A stretch of DNA of 64,000 nt from Syncephalastrum monosporum B8922 (GCA_000697355.1 JNEN01001237.1:111669-175668), one strand, 5' to 3'. Shown: positions 37,880 to 50,513, counted from the stretch's first letter. Numbers and translations: made by a program. Notes: generated by a model not told the origin, from the sequence alone.

Positions 37880-39342
37880 TTAAGCATGATGGGGTTGGTG
37901 ATGGTTACCCGATTTTCGCCGCGGGTTCTCGTTTGTATGCTGGCCGAGAGAACTACCGGGACGCGAAAGATCGCTCATGGAGGAAGAGGCCTGCATCATG
38001 CCATACGGGTACCCATAACTTTGCTGTGCCTGCTGCTGCTGTTGAAGTTGAGGCATCGCCTGCATCTGCGCTTGAGGATACATGAACTGCGAGTAATAGT
38101 TTGGATTGGGTTGCTGGTAGTACATGGGGTGGTATCGTTGTTGCTGATATTGCTGCTGCTGTTGCATCATGTGATGGTATTGTTGTTGCTGTTGCTGTTG
38201 CTGTTTCTGCATGGCCTGGAAGCTAATGCTATGCGATCCAGGTTCGGGCAAGTTCGCAAGCAGGCCCTTTTCGATTTTAACGTGCGAGGGGTTCACTTTG
38301 GGCTTTTGGCGCTTCATGTCCGCCTTTTCCTGCTCGAGCTGCTTGAGGAGATCCATGCCAGACATGCTCACGCGCTGTTGGTGTGTGGGCTGTTGCGGCG
38401 TCTGTGGTCGCAAGAAGGATGGATTGAACTGTTGAAAGTGAGCCAGCTGTGATTGCTGGTATTGCTGCATCTGTTGCAGGTGGTGCAAATGTGAACCTTC
38501 TGGCGGAGTGAGCATCACCGGCACCTCGTCCTCTGGGGTGTCTCCTGTCCCTGCTGCTGGTTGAGTCGCTGCTGGATGCGACACAGAAGCGCCAGATTGG
38601 GTGCCAGCAACAGCAGAAGCAGCGCCTCCTGCGGCCGCGTTGGCTCCTGGCGTAACCACGCCATCGGAATGCCGCTTCTCGTGCGGTGCAGGTGACCGTC
38701 GACCCGCCATCGGCACGCCCTGCGGGCTATGGTGCGTGGTTGGCATCTGTTGGTGGAGGTTGCTTGTCGATCCGACGCCCGCCAGACGCCGATAAGGCAT
38801 GGTGGGCGCTACCGGTAAATCTTCGTCGTCCGAGTCTTTTTTTCAATTGATGTACGATTTAGTACGCATGTACAAACTAAGGGGTGGGCGGGAGAGAAAG
38901 AAAAAAGAAACAAAAGAATAACAAACCTTCTTCGTCGTCACTCGGTAAAGGCTGCGACTTCTTCTTGTCCTGAATACCGGGCTTTCGCACTACAGCTGTA
39001 CGCTTGTTGACGACTTCATCATCATCGCTGTCTTCGTCTTCTTCGTCCTCTTCATCATCTTCATCGTCGCTCGGCACGCACTGGCGGTTGCGCTCTCTGC
39101 TGCGTGGCGTCTTCTTCTCTGTAGATCACGAAGAACAAAAGATATCAATATCTCGAGCCAAACTGGTTCACCCTTACGACGTCATGCTTACCTTGTGTGA
39201 TACGAATCGAAGGCGAGACCATACTCGTGCTTGCTGGTCTGCTACCCGTTGTGGTGTTGGAGGGCGTGCTCAGCAAACGTGTATCGGGTGTGTCAAATGA
39301 GAGACGGCTCAGGTCGAGTGCGATGTTGTCAAGCGCTGACAT
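37880..39342 (-). CDS. PolyQ and acidic-repeat protein, unknown function
   Basis: The model has three exons: 39342-39192, 39118-38927 and 38835-37880 (432 aa). The N-terminus MSALDNIALDLSRLSFDTP is followed by an acidic Asp/Glu stretch with SDDE repeats (casein kinase 2-like sites) next to KKK motifs. A Pro/Ala/His-rich segment comes next, then long Gln runs with interspersed Tyr, His and Met (about residues 230-400). Disordered overall. No signal peptide or membrane helix. Predicted to be nuclear or part of an RNA-protein granule by composition only. I do not recognise an ortholog. The (CAG/CAA)n tracts make length variation between strains likely. Confidence 0.65.
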
Positions 39343-39932
39343 GGATTGTATTGGACTGGGCTGAGCTGGATAAGAAAGTCAAACGGTAGAAATGAGGGGA
39401 GGGTTGCGCGTTGGAAAAAAAAAAGAAAGTTATAAAGTGAAAAGAAAGAGGGAGAGAAAGAGAAAACAAGAAGAGGGAATCTGGTTCGTACGTTGATAAT
39501 GAATGTGTCTGCAAAAGAAAAAAAAAACTTTTTTTAACCATTAAGGCGTGGCAAAGGAGGGGATGTCCCTCGCCCCTGTTCACCATTACCATCAGTGCCC
39601 AAAATAGAACTGCATTTATCGGGCAAATAGGTGGCGTGTGCCGTTCATTCGGTCCAGAACAAACGAATTGCTCTTTCCTTGTTCTATCACGCTCTCTCTA
39701 TCTATACATTGACATTGCAATGATTGATTTATAATTTCCCGTACCGCCACGGTGGATATGACAATCAATTGTAAAAACAAGAAGGGACGTCGTGTTTTTT
39801 TATAAATTTCCTTTCTCGACATTTTTACTTGTGCTACAATGACATTGACGGGCCGAGAAGAAGAGAGGGGCGCGCGCTCCTCCGACTGGTCCATTCTAAT
39901 GCTCACAACATGGTTTCTCTGATTTTCTTTTT
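39343..39932. other. Intergenic between VMA3 and the polyQ gene
   Basis: Promoter of the polyQ gene and 3' flank of VMA3; A-rich tracts only. No gene is visible. Confidence 0.45.
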
Positions 39933-41059
39933 TTACGCGCACAGGGCGTCACCACCGGACGCCTTGGTGTTGAGAATCAAAGCGACGATGAGACCATACA
40001 GACCCAAGACTTCAGCGAAAATGAGAATCAAGATCTACGTAGAGTGTCACATTAATAGGGGTCGCTAAGGTGTTAATTACTGTGTATATACGTACCATGC
40101 CAACAAACATTCTAGGCTGCTGTGCGGTAGCACGGACACCCGCGTCACCCGTAATGCCAATTGCAATACCCGCAGCCAAGCAGGACAGACCCACACTCAG
40201 ACCAGCACCGAACTGAATGAAACCGCTGAACAGGGTTTGCTTAAGGGCCACTGGATAAAATAAAATAGAATAGGTTTGTGTCAGTGACTTGTGCAGCTTG
40301 TTGCTACTGGTCTTCACTTACAGCCACCGGACAACATGACACTGTGGTGAGAATGGATTGAATGAGTTGAGCACGACTGTGACAGCATAACAAGTATGTC
40401 TGTGCGTACCTGACAACGATACCGTAGATACCCAAGATACCAGCCATGACGACGGGGACGATACACTTGAGGACGAGATCGGGACGCAGGACGCCCATGG
40501 CGGAGAGACCGACACCAGATTTGGCGGTTCCGTACGCGGCTCCGAGACCTATAAAAGCATGAAGAAAACACGAGAGAATGCTCAGTAAGAGAAAAGAAAA
40601 AAACAGCCTGAGCCCCTGTGACGTTCCAGGATGAAACACAAGGCAAGGGCTGCGATACGCGCGTATCTCGTGAGTGGAGAAGAAAAAATAGAAGAGCAAT
40701 AACACGATGCATAGAGCAAGTCGTTCGTGTTTGGAGAAGATAGAAAAGCAAGAGGGCGCAAAGTGAAACGGGAAGCACAGTTCAAGGCAATGAAGACACA
40801 TTACGCCAAGAAGCTCCCATGAGACGCGAGTAAACGCGCACGAATGCGACGTTCTGAGGGAAAAAAAAGGGGAGAAAAGGCGCGTGGACAGGAAAAAAAT
40901 ACTTACAGCTGAAGACGATGGCAGCAGTGCAACCCATGGTGCCGAAGAAGGGTGCATAGACGGGACTGAATGTGACAGAACAATATGAGCATCACAAGGA
41001 AACAAGATGGCAGTAATCGGAGCAGTTACTGAGATGGTGCTGACTTACCAGTATTCCAT
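39933..41059 (-). CDS. VMA3: V-type H+-ATPase proteolipid subunit c
   Basis: The model has six exons: 41059-41049, 40965-40907, 40548-40410, 40341-40322, 40250-40096 and 40034-39933 (161 aa, like yeast Vma3 at 160). Four membrane helices. The proton-carrying Glu lies in helix 4 ([17 protein letters not shown]). Helix 1 has [19 protein letters not shown]; helix 3 is [20 protein letters not shown]. Subunit of the rotating c-ring of the vacuolar proton pump that acidifies vacuole and Golgi. The first coding exon is 11 nt and exon 4 is 20 nt. It resembles subunit c more than c'' because the extra N-terminal helix is absent; c' (Vma11) is the closest alternative. Confidence 0.95.
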
Positions 41060-44000
41060 GACGAAGAGTGTATTTGTGTTTCTTTGAAGAAAAGAAGAAA
41101 AAAAGATATAGGTTTGGGGTAACGAGAAAAAGAGGAAGTTGCTTTTTGCAAAGAAAACGCTTCGAGTACGCTTTTCGGGTTTGAGGCCAAAGGAAGGGGG
41201 AAAGACGAAACGCTCTGGAGGGAATTGTAATCTCCGATTGTGACGTCGTCCAATCGAATGTGAGCCTGTGAAACAACCCAGGAGTTCTATGTTGAGCTCG
41301 ATACTAGATCGATACAGAGCCATCCTATTACTGCTCAAAGTACCAGCATATGTCTCTATTATTATATATAAATAATGCTCTCTAAAAAGCAGATGATTAG
41401 CCGCCGAGAAAGACTCCCGAAAGAAATATGGAATGCTAGGCTCTACAAGTTCAGCCACCGTTTACTGAGCGACGTTACGCGCTGAGAATGGATGCAGCAA
41501 ATGAAAGTCATACTGCCTCAACGTGTGCCCGGCATCTGTTCAAGTAGAATTTCAGCTCTCATGTATATGCTTATACTAATATCAGCTGATTCCGTAGCAG
41601 TTCACAGTATTTAGAGTCGACTTCGAGGCAGTGATTTCGAAACATCTCGGCGTAAGATAACAAGCTTAAAAACGACCTTGTGTCACGTAATGGATGCATC
41701 GGTCTTCTTTTGTGAAAGCGCCGTGTGCTCAAGGCCTACATATTTATACTACATTCCCAGCTACATCTATCAGTCATCTATGCATTGCTACAGAGCTGTC
41801 TTTGATAAACGATAAAGCAAACACTTTTTTCCAATGAGAAAAGTCTGTCTCCTCCTGCATGTAATATGAAGTATGGTCAGCATATGGATATGTAACTACG
41901 CTTCATTTCGCCGGGTGACTCAGTTGCTGTACTACACCTGGTGGCGTACATGTTCAATATAGATGTGGCCTTCATATCATTGTACACTCCTATGCATGTA
42001 TGTATTATATCTCCCTTCCAGCATCATGTCAAAATAAGCCATATGGTGCCTTCTAATATAAGATTCGAAGATACTTGTACAATCCAGACCTGACAGGCTG
42101 CCACACTACCATTTAATAACGTCTTCTCATTCCGCTGGAGTCTTGTCAAAACCGGCTTAGCAGCGCCTTAGAAATTCATGCCAAGCTCGAACCCCAATTT
42201 ACGTGCTCCTGGATGCCTACGGACCAATTTACATACATTAAATTGGACCCTGGTCAAAATCCTCTGAGCTTTTGATATCGATTGATGTAAATCTCTTTGA
42301 TGAAGATGGTGTCCAGCCTTGGAAAATGACCTCGAAACTTGCCTTAAATGAGTCCATAGTTCCATTGGTGTCGTGCAATTTTTATTGATACATATGCACA
42401 TAGTATACTAGCATAACTTTCTCCCATGTGCAGGTAGTGTGTTACAAAAGAACAAACTGAGATCGTCCTCTATTATCTCGACTCAACCGAATGACCTATG
42501 CACATACGCAACAGCTGCTCCATATTGTCAATTCTGCGCATACACGGTGAATATTCCGTTTCCCGGCTTGATGTTCCACTTCTCTTTATATTGCGGTTGC
42601 AGCTATCTTGGCATTTCTCTTGCAGTGAAAAAAGGAGAAGGAGATGAAGAGCAATTGTGAACCTGATGACTGAGACTGAAGATCAACATGAAGACAAGGG
42701 CTTTGCAACTATCTTGATGGTACGTACCGGCGGTACGCGTAACCAAACTGGATATTGCTGATAGAGCTGTCGTACCTGACTGTATATAAGTATATGCATA
42801 ACAGATCTCCTTATTATACACGGTACGTGCAGGAGGTAAAACCTTTATGAGTGCTCGTAGTGTATAATGCTCCATGTGCGGGCTTTTCTTCGTAGATAAT
42901 TGACTTGGACTGAAGGTTTATTTCTTGACTCACCAGATGATCTAATGCTTATCCTACAGAGCCAGCTGGTTGACAGTATAGTGAATGCCATAATAAGGCT
43001 CAATCTCTGGTAGAGGACATATAAATAAAAAGACAGCCTGTTCTGGCGAGACTTAAAGTGTTAAAGAGTTAATGTCGTATATATGTAGCTGGTTATAAAA
43101 GCAACAGTATTGAATACGTAACGTGATGTTCGCTTATTCTGTTACGACAGCAAGGTGTACAGAATGTGATCGCAGAATGTGGTCGCAGAATGTGGCGCAG
43201 AAATATAAATGTCTGGCTCAGCCGTCTTGACATCAGAAATTTTGCAAGTGGTACCAAGGTACCATATGGCGGTGTAGCTAAATGCGTGATCCAGAAAATA
43301 GCAGATGCAAGTTCCGTCTGGAAATTTACTATCCTTAGGCCGAGGAAGAGTATGCACGGTAATGTAGCCGTGGTAGATCATATTAATAGATATTTATTAA
43401 TTGTCATCTATTTGCAAATTTTTTATCTATGTTTGGAGGTTACATACAAGCCTTCTCGTGATGGAATTTCGAGAAGCATGCTCCAAAGGTCGCATGGCAA
43501 CCCAGAATTTATAATGCGCCCTATGGTTATACCAAAAACAGCAGTTTCAGCAGCAGCGCAGCAGTGACACGGATCAATCCAGCCATAACATGAACAGACA
43601 GGAGCCCCCAGTTGTAAAGCTATATAGCACGACTTTGACATCATTCATACCCTGAAGTGAAGAAAAGAAACAAAAAAGGCTAAAACATGACAGAACGACA
43701 ACGTCAACGGAAGAAAATGCTGCGATATTAGGATAAAAAGAGGCGGCTGGCATCAGAAAGTCCGTCGCGTAGCGACGACTCGGTGCGACGTCGTACAAGA
43801 GGCATTTTATGGCTCATGAGCGCGTTGCATACCATGTAGGTTAAGAATGCATATACCGGGGAATCGCAGAAATTGGGACCCTGTGACAGGCACAACGTAT
43901 GTGTATCACCCCCATAAAGTATATGCGTGTGATAGTAGTCTCTGGCTTAAAAAAGGCGATTCGTTCTCGTTTTTCATGGATGTGAAACCGATGCCAAAAA

Positions 44001-44720
44001 AACTGGGAACAAGAATAAACAACGCCACCCAAAAGGCATGGTTGAGTGGCGTGGGCGTGCCAAGAAAAAGCAAATAGAAAGTCTGATCGACGGGTGACGA
44101 GATGAGGGTCTTTGGGAGCTCCACAGCATCCTACTGTGCGCACGGCTATCGTAAGCCAAAAATTGACAGGGTTTAAAATACACTTGACAAGTCTGGAAAG
44201 GGCTGTAACAGATTACTCTTTGATGATCCGTACGTGCCGAGCCAGCAAAAAAAAAGAAAAAAAAAAAAGAAATAAAAGAACACAGAAGGACACCTGCAGA
44301 TATATGAAGATAATGAATGGGAGGTGGTCTTCATTTTTCATTTATCGAGAGGAATAAACAAATACTATAAGAATAGATCGAAAGGGACCGCATTGGGGTC
44401 TGGATGAAACAAAAACAAGCGTCGATCTCAAGGTGCTATTTTAGGGTGACGGGAGACGGATGAGCTGGGATTTCAACGGTGCGCACAGGATTGGATTGGG
44501 GGGTTCTGTCATACGAACACAGCACAGTTTGTTGTTGCCTTTCTTCCTTTGCGAATCTCTTCTTTTTTGTCCATAGCACCACTTCCATTATTTCTTTGTT
44601 TGGCTTGTCCGCTGTGACACACCCAAGTTCCACTCTCTTTTTTATCTTGGCTTCTTCCCTTCTCTTTTCTTCGCTTCCTCCCTTCTCCAGCCCCACCCAG
44701 CTTACTCCGTGTCTCGTGCG
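41060..44720. other. Long intergenic stretch (3.7 kb)
   Basis: No supportable gene. A minus frame at 42168-42401 ends in a protein-like KLGFELGMNF but has no start or homology I know. A plus frame at 43166-43567 begins in a triplicated 13-bp motif (AGAATGTGNTCGC) at about 43161-43198. A plus frame at 43847-44077 is also unrecognised. The stretch is AT-rich with long poly-A near 44247-44272. Confidence 0.45.
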
Positions 44721-47376
44721 ATGCTCCCGCCTTTGATCAATCATAGCAGTGCGTCCAGCAGACCATCATCGCAACCGACGTCTCCCATTTCGCCCATCCG
44801 AAAAGACTTTACCAAGCAACGCAAATTAAATGGCAACGGCCTTCATCCGGATGCGGCCGTGGTCGATCTAGGCTATCCAAGGCGCAGCGAGGGCCGTCCC
44901 TACTTTAGTATCAAGGACAAGGTCCTTGCGCCAAGCAAGTTCTTTCGCTATACCGGACGCAAATATTACCGTACACGGACACGATGGTGGAAGCTCTTGC
45001 TGATAGCGGCTGGTGTTTTCTTGATCCTATTTAACTATATGCCATTCTTCAACTTCGTCAGCACGATCGAGAAGGAGTCGAGCGCAGCAAGGTCAGCGAT
45101 GATGGGCAGCGCAGGGCGCGACCAGATTGTGCTGTATCGTATTATTGGCAATGACCTGCCGCCACGCCACAAGGAGGGTCAGACCCTTTCCAACCTCCAT
45201 TTCATCCTTGCCCACGAACCATCCTTCCCAAACACACGCAAGATCTTTTTGCTGAACCGCATCTCCAATCCCAGCAACGAACACGCCATCATTGAGCTGC
45301 TCAACCAGTACCAGATGGAGTATATCCGCATCCCTTTCAACGAACAGGAGTACCAGCAGCTCGACTTTCGACTGGAAGATTTCCCTGAGCCGGACTTTTT
45401 GCACTCGGATGACTACCGCCGCTTCTCCAAGGTCTCCAAGCTGCGTGCCCTGGACTATACCTACCACGATAAGAACCTCTATGCCATGAATAATGTAAGT
45501 TATAAGGGAAAAAGACAAGAAAAAAGAAGGGAGATATGGGAATCCGATGCTCTTTCTATCTTGTTTTACTGACCTCGTTGCGTTCATATCTATTTTTTAG
45601 AATGGAGGCCGTAACATGGCGATCGAACACGGCCGATCCATCCGAAACGCAAAATGGATTATGCCCTTCGACGGCAACTGCTATCTGAGTCACAATGCCT
45701 TCTACGAGATTAAGAACCAGCTCGAGCGCTACGGCGCAGACACGAAATACTTTGTTGTGCCGATGACGCGTCTTCTCAATAACTCAGTACTGCTGAACCA
45801 CCAGGACGAGCGGCCCAAAGCGCCAGAGGAGCCGCAGATCATTTTCCGTTTTGATGCGACGGAAGAGTACAACCTCAATATGCGCTATGGAAGGCGAAGC
45901 AAGCTCGAATTACTGTGGAGGCTTGGCGCGCTCGAGAACCGACGTCTGAATCGACCGACAGTGCCCTGGGAACCGGCTGAGCAATCCTATAGCGAAGACA
46001 AGGGTAACTTTCGGACCATTGGCTGGGTGTTTCGCCTGTTTTCGGGTAACCCTCAGCAGGAAGAGAACAAAAAGGAGGCTTCCTCGATCCGTGCGTTCAA
46101 CCGCCTGTTGGCCATCCAGTCGTCGCTAGACACCCTGGATGAGACGATCGCGCGGAAGAGCTTCCGCCAAGACAGACTTTTCCTTTATAATGAGACCGAG
46201 ATGGCCCGCGTACGGCATGCGTACTGGAGCAAAGACGAAGCGGTCGTGCCTCTGCTGGACCGACTGGCGCTGCAGGCAGACCAAATCATGCAGGATGCGC
46301 AGGGACGATTCGCCCCGATGGCGGATGTGCTTGCCGAAGAAGGCGAAGCGGACGACAGGGTGCAAGCGAGTGATCATCCGGGTGGCCAAGCCGCTGCCGT
46401 CGAGAACGTGGGCCCGATCGCACTGAATGTGACCATCCTGACGCTGGCCAACTATTTTATGGGGAATGAACGGTATGGACGGTGCGCGGCAAACCTGGTT
46501 CGGATCCACTTTTTGAACGAGTACGCCGTCGAGGATCAAGACGAGTACAGCTCGGCGCGCGCCATCCCAGACAATACGCAAGTGCTTGATTTTCTGTCCG
46601 ACCAGGGCTACTCGTTCCCAAGCTTGAACCGTGTTCCTCGTGTCGTACCCAAGTACAGCAGCAACCGGATCCTCAACACGTCGGATCTGACCAAGACCGA
46701 CATCACCACTCTGCTTGACTCGATGCGTCTACTCAAGCGCACGCAGGCCTTGACCCACAAGGAGTATCTTGAGCTACAGACCGTGATGGCCGAATTTTTG
46801 GAGTATCTCGTCACCAGTCCGACAGGTATTCATCTTGCGCAAATGACGGATCATCGTGGCGTGCTGTACGATCTCCAGGTGACTGCGCTAGCTGCATTTA
46901 CGGACGATGTGAGACTGTACCTGCGCGTTGCAAACCGTTGTCGGATGCGGATCGGCAAGCAATTTCTTGGCGACGGTTCCCAGCCCTATCAGGACGCTTT
47001 CATCCGCACACGTGTTCTCCAGCAACAACAACAGCAACAATCAAGCCAGGGCGACGAGTGGCGTATGTTAATGCAGTACGAAACATTGAACCTACAGTAC
47101 TGGACCATGTTAGCGCGTGGCATCCAGAACGCGGGCGTTGCTAAGGACATCTGGCAGTATACCGCCAAAAATAATGGCCAGCTGTCCAGCGCAGTGGCGT
47201 CCCATCTGAAAAAATATGGGGGTGTCACTGATCCGCAAGCCAAGATCCAGCTCGTCCCATTAGCGCACATGGCCACGGCTGCTTCGCGTGCGTCAGGCAA
47301 GTCCGTATCGGACATTGGTTTCACGCGGGCCCAGCCTGAAGACGCATACTCCTTGGTCTATCTGCTCACCGCTTAG
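44721..47376 (+). CDS. Type II membrane protein: glycosyltransferase-like plus alginate-lyase-like domains
   Basis: The model has two exons: 44721-45494 and 45601-47376 (849 aa). A Ser/Pro-rich cytosolic tail of about 85 residues ends in basic KYYRTRTRWW, then one helix (about 90-108) anchors the protein in the Golgi or plasma membrane with the bulk luminal. The first luminal region (about 130-330) contains RIIGNDLPPRHKEGQ, FLLNRISNP and WIMPFDGNCYLS with a DxD-like Asp, resembling a GT-A-type sugar transferase. The second region (about 450-790) contains ANYFMGNERYGRCAANLVRIHFL and a YSFPSLNRV block, resembling the helical fold of alginate lyase-like enzymes. Mucoralean walls are rich in glucuronic acid polymers, so a role in making or trimming such uronans is plausible but inferred. 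Confidence 0.65.
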
Positions 47377-48103
47377 ACTTTTTCTTCGTTTTCGCACATT
47401 TTGTTGTTTTCTTTCATATACTTGGCCCTTGTCGAAAGGGTCGCATATCCCCTCTATACACGCACGCACGTACACACTTTCATACACTAAAACATCACCT
47501 CTCATTCACTTCCCTTCCCACCTTTTTTTTTTTCTTTTTCATTATTTGGTAAGAGCTCCACACACTCACCAAACATGGTTTGTAAATAGTGCGCATAAAG
47601 AAACCCTCCCCTTCCCGGAAAAACAAAAACAAAAACAAAAACAAAAAGAAAAAGAAAAAGAAAAAGAAAAAGAAACCAAGGAAAAGTACGTATACGTTTT
47701 AATACAAGTGTCAAGATCGGGTGGACCTGTCGGTCTTAGCCGCCCTGTCTTTGGGCTATGTCTTTGGGCTATATACGTGACATTTTATTATGAGCCAACT
47801 GCGGTCGGTCGCATCTTTGAGGATGCTTCGAGTTTCCTCGCCAGGTGAATGAGCTTTCTTCGTTTCATCAAAGATGGCTACCAGCTTTAAGGCACCAGAT
47901 GATACCCATCAAGGCATGCTTTTTGTGGTAATCTGGTCACCCTTTCATGCAAAGTCGGGTTATATCATATGACATGGAATAGTACCAAAAGCATCTTATT
48001 TTCAGTAACAGCCATGAAAACTGTAGGTATGATTATAGGATCGTAATTTCCGTCTGAGGGTAGTCCACTTTTTTCCAAAAAGATACACACGAGGACACAG
48101 TTT
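47377..48103. repeat. Convergent 3' ends with (AAAAAC/AAAAAG)n tract
   Basis: An imperfect array of AAAAAC then AAAAAG 6-mers spans about 47620-47675, probably in the 3' UTR of the membrane protein gene. No gene is visible. Confidence 0.6.
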
Positions 48104-49135
48104 TCATTGCTGGTCCTTGTTGGTCTGATTGCCTGTGCCATCGTCGTGTGTCTCAGCCCAGTGCTTAATATCGCACTCCCAATGGATATCATACTGCCCT
48201 AACCAGCCCGTGCGGACCTTCTTGGCGCGACGGAAGCCATGCTTGTGTTCCAGGACATGTGCTGCAGCCGACTGACACTCGTTGGTAACGGCTGAGACGG
48301 TGTGGATATCGTGTTCGTTTGCCCAGGAGAGCGCACGGCTGATCAAAATGTTGGAGAGGCCGCAGTTCTGGTATTCGTACTTGACAGCGAGACGCTGAAG
48401 GGTGGCCGTGTGGGGCGCATGGGCAACGGCAAACGTGCGGCCTTGTTTCCGGTTGTCGGGTAGGTTTTCGCGCCAACAGGCCAAAGCTACCATGCCGCAG
48501 GGCTGGCCATTCGTCTCCAGTACCCAGAGGTGCGAAGGGGTTGGGTTCGCCACCTTTTCGCGTACCATTTCCGTGGCTGGCTTGGCGTCTTTATCGAACG
48601 TCACTCGCTTCTTTTTCTTCTTCTTTGACCCGTCTTCGTCCGCCTTCTCGTCCTGCTCCTCTTCCCCCGGGTCTTCCTCTTCTACCACGCGCTCGTACTT
48701 GACATAATTGAGATAGCTCACTTCGGGATCCACCAAATCATTCTGACGGGCCGATTCAATTCGGTTGACCGTTTCGAAGCGATCGGTCATGACGAAGAGG
48801 GCTGCGAAGCCGACGACGATCCAGGCCAGCGTCAGGAAAACGCGAAGAGCTGTGCCAGTCCAGTCCGGTACGTTCATGTCGCTCACGAGAACAGGTACAA
48901 TGCCCATCAGGTAGGCCTCCATGGCAATCCAGGCGGCCCATGCCACGGGCGACCGCAGCTTGTGTTTCACGCCTTCCGGGACAAGGACAAAGTACGTCGA
49001 ATAGAACAAGAAGTCAACGTGATCACGGTCTGTCGGCCGGTACGTACGCAGCACCAGCTTCAAGTCCTGCTCATTTGTAGTGCTGGTGGTGTTCCTGTCG
49101 TTGTTGCTGTTATTCTCGATGCTGGTGTCAGCCAT
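48104..49135 (-). CDS. GNAT acetyltransferase with membrane hairpin
   Basis: Single exon, 343 aa, from the ATG at 49135 (MADTSIENNS..). Two hydrophobic helices at about 63-86 and 96-116 separate an N-terminal block (RTYRPTDRDHVDFLFYST) from a charged linker (EEEDPGEEEQDEK, then KKKKKKRVTF). The C-terminal GNAT core has GMVALACW, the acetyl-CoA site in LQRLAVKYEYQNCGLSNILISRAL (a Q-x-x-G-L/A form), and AAAHVLEHKHGF. The split by two helices is the layout of the NAT8-like GNAT group, in which the helices anchor the protein to ER or Golgi membranes. Substrate unknown. The upstream frame continues but the leader looks non-coding. Confidence 0.75.
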   Translation of the reverse strand: MADTSIENNSNNDRNTTSTTNEQDLKLVLRTYRPTDRDHVDFLFYSTYFVLVPEGVKHKLRSPVAWAAWIAMEAYLMGIVPVLVSDMNVPDWTGTALRVFLTLAWIVVGFAALFVMTDRFETVNRIESARQNDLVDPEVSYLNYVKYERVVEEEDPGEEEQDEKADEDGSKKKKKKRVTFDKDAKPATEMVREKVANPTPSHLWVLETNGQPCGMVALACWRENLPDNRKQGRTFAVAHAPHTATLQRLAVKYEYQNCGLSNILISRALSWANEHDIHTVSAVTNECQSAAAHVLEHKHGFRRAKKVRTGWLGQYDIHWECDIKHWAETHDDGTGNQTNKDQQ

Positions 49136-49594
49136 GAAAAATAAAAAAAAAAAAAAGACGAAAAGAGAGTGAGAGGCGAGCGAAATAGGAAAAAGAAACT
49201 TTGGAAATTGTTTGGCATGTGGGGACAGCATGAAAAACGCCGTCCTAAATATAATCGAGACATCTAAACCACATTTGTCATGTACACCTATTGTTACGTG
49301 GTTTGACGAAATAGCGCCTCTATGTGCATTACCTATGGCGGGTAGTGGAGATAGGTCGAGTATGTATTATAATGCATTGTGTAACTGTAGATCGTTCTGA
49401 GCGTCCTAGTATGATGGGATACGTGATGAAGATCCTCAGCAGAGCCTCGACAAAGTGATGCAATGTACGTGTATTATACGCGTGGTTTTTCAAAAACAGA
49501 AAATGCAAACAGGTGAGTAGAAAAGAAACAGATGTGCAGAATAACAAGGATGGATGTACGTATGTGCGTGCGAGAGGTGAAAAAGTGGTATCTA
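49136..49594. other. Intergenic between PSF3 and the GNAT gene
   Basis: GNAT promoter and PSF3 3' flank. Nothing else is visible. Confidence 0.45.
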
Positions 49595-50513
49595 TCATTG
49601 TGCCGATCGCAGATGGATTTGGGAGTATTTAAGTTCCTGCTGGTGATGCAAGAACCAGTGTTTGAGGTCACTCGAGTGCTTTTGCCCAATCATGAACACT
49701 GTCTTCTCGGTCAGATCAATAGCTCTAAATGGTGACTTTTGTTCACTTACGCTCTTTTTCGGTTTCGTCAATCTTGTATAGGAATTCTGTACCATAGCGG
49801 GCGGTGCCTGTCTCCGAGTAATCCATCACATCTTTGATTCGTAATCGAAAAGCCTAAAGAAGAACAAACTGCTCAGTACCATTCAAGCTATCACTCTCTC
49901 CTTTTACCTTGTACAGCAGCTCATGGAGCTCCTTATCAAACATGAGATTGACGATACGATAGCCAAAAAGATAAAAGTAAGGGCAGAGGCTGTTCAGATC
50001 AGCGCTCGTGGCACTCGCCTCGATGCTGTTGCGGACGCGGGGTGAGAAGCTCTTTGGCACCTCGACGTTTATGAGTATTTCTCTACAAATTGGTTCAGCA
50101 TTTTCCCATTCTACAATGATGATACAAAGCCATTTGCTTTGGATTTACCCTGTGCTTGGGAGTCTATTCGCAATTTTAGTAACCGACAACAAAAGAACAG
50201 GAAGAGAGAGAGGGAGGCTCATTCTTACTTGTATTGCGCCAATGGTTTTGCCAGCCAGTAAGGCAGTTCGTGTTTTGATTCAGCTGTCACCTAGATACGT
50301 GTGTTTTAGTTCGTGTTCTAGATTGTTGCCACTGTCCCTCTTTTACCTGAGAATGATCGCCGAGAACATTGACCTCAGAGTCAATGGCGACTTGAAAGAT
50401 GCATGGTACTTTCTATGTAAAAGAATTAGCTTCCTCAGGACCATGGCAACCCAACGACGTACATTTTGCTCAGCGAGGATAATGTCAATGTCGTAGTATT
50501 CGTCGTTCTCCAT
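49595..50513 (-). CDS. PSF3: GINS complex subunit Psf3
   Basis: The model has six exons: 50513-50463, 50412-50347, 50290-50229, 50082-49908, 49853-49751 and 49722-49595 (194 aa, the size of yeast Psf3). The N-terminus MENDEYYDIDIILAEQNKVPC and the core VEVPKSFSPRVRNSIEAS match Psf3. The middle has LCPYFYLFGYRIV, and the C-terminus has an Asp/Glu-rich helix then HWFLHHQQELK. GINS (Sld5-Psf1-Psf2-Psf3) joins Cdc45 and Mcm2-7 to form the CMG replicative helicase. The last acceptor lies in an AGAG tandem; the second AG is required by phase. Five introns in 585 coding bases. Confidence 0.9.

Noticed and set aside
37880..38800. Reading the polyQ region as a Mediator or Ssn6-type subunit
   Set aside because: Only glutamine richness supports this; no TPR or Mediator domain is visible.
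42168..42401. 78-codon minus frame ending KLGFELGMNF
   Set aside because: No good start, no neighbouring exon, no family; probably chance.
43166..43567. 133-codon plus-strand frame
   Set aside because: Starts within a short direct repeat, no homology I recognise, and composition like the surrounding intergenic DNA.
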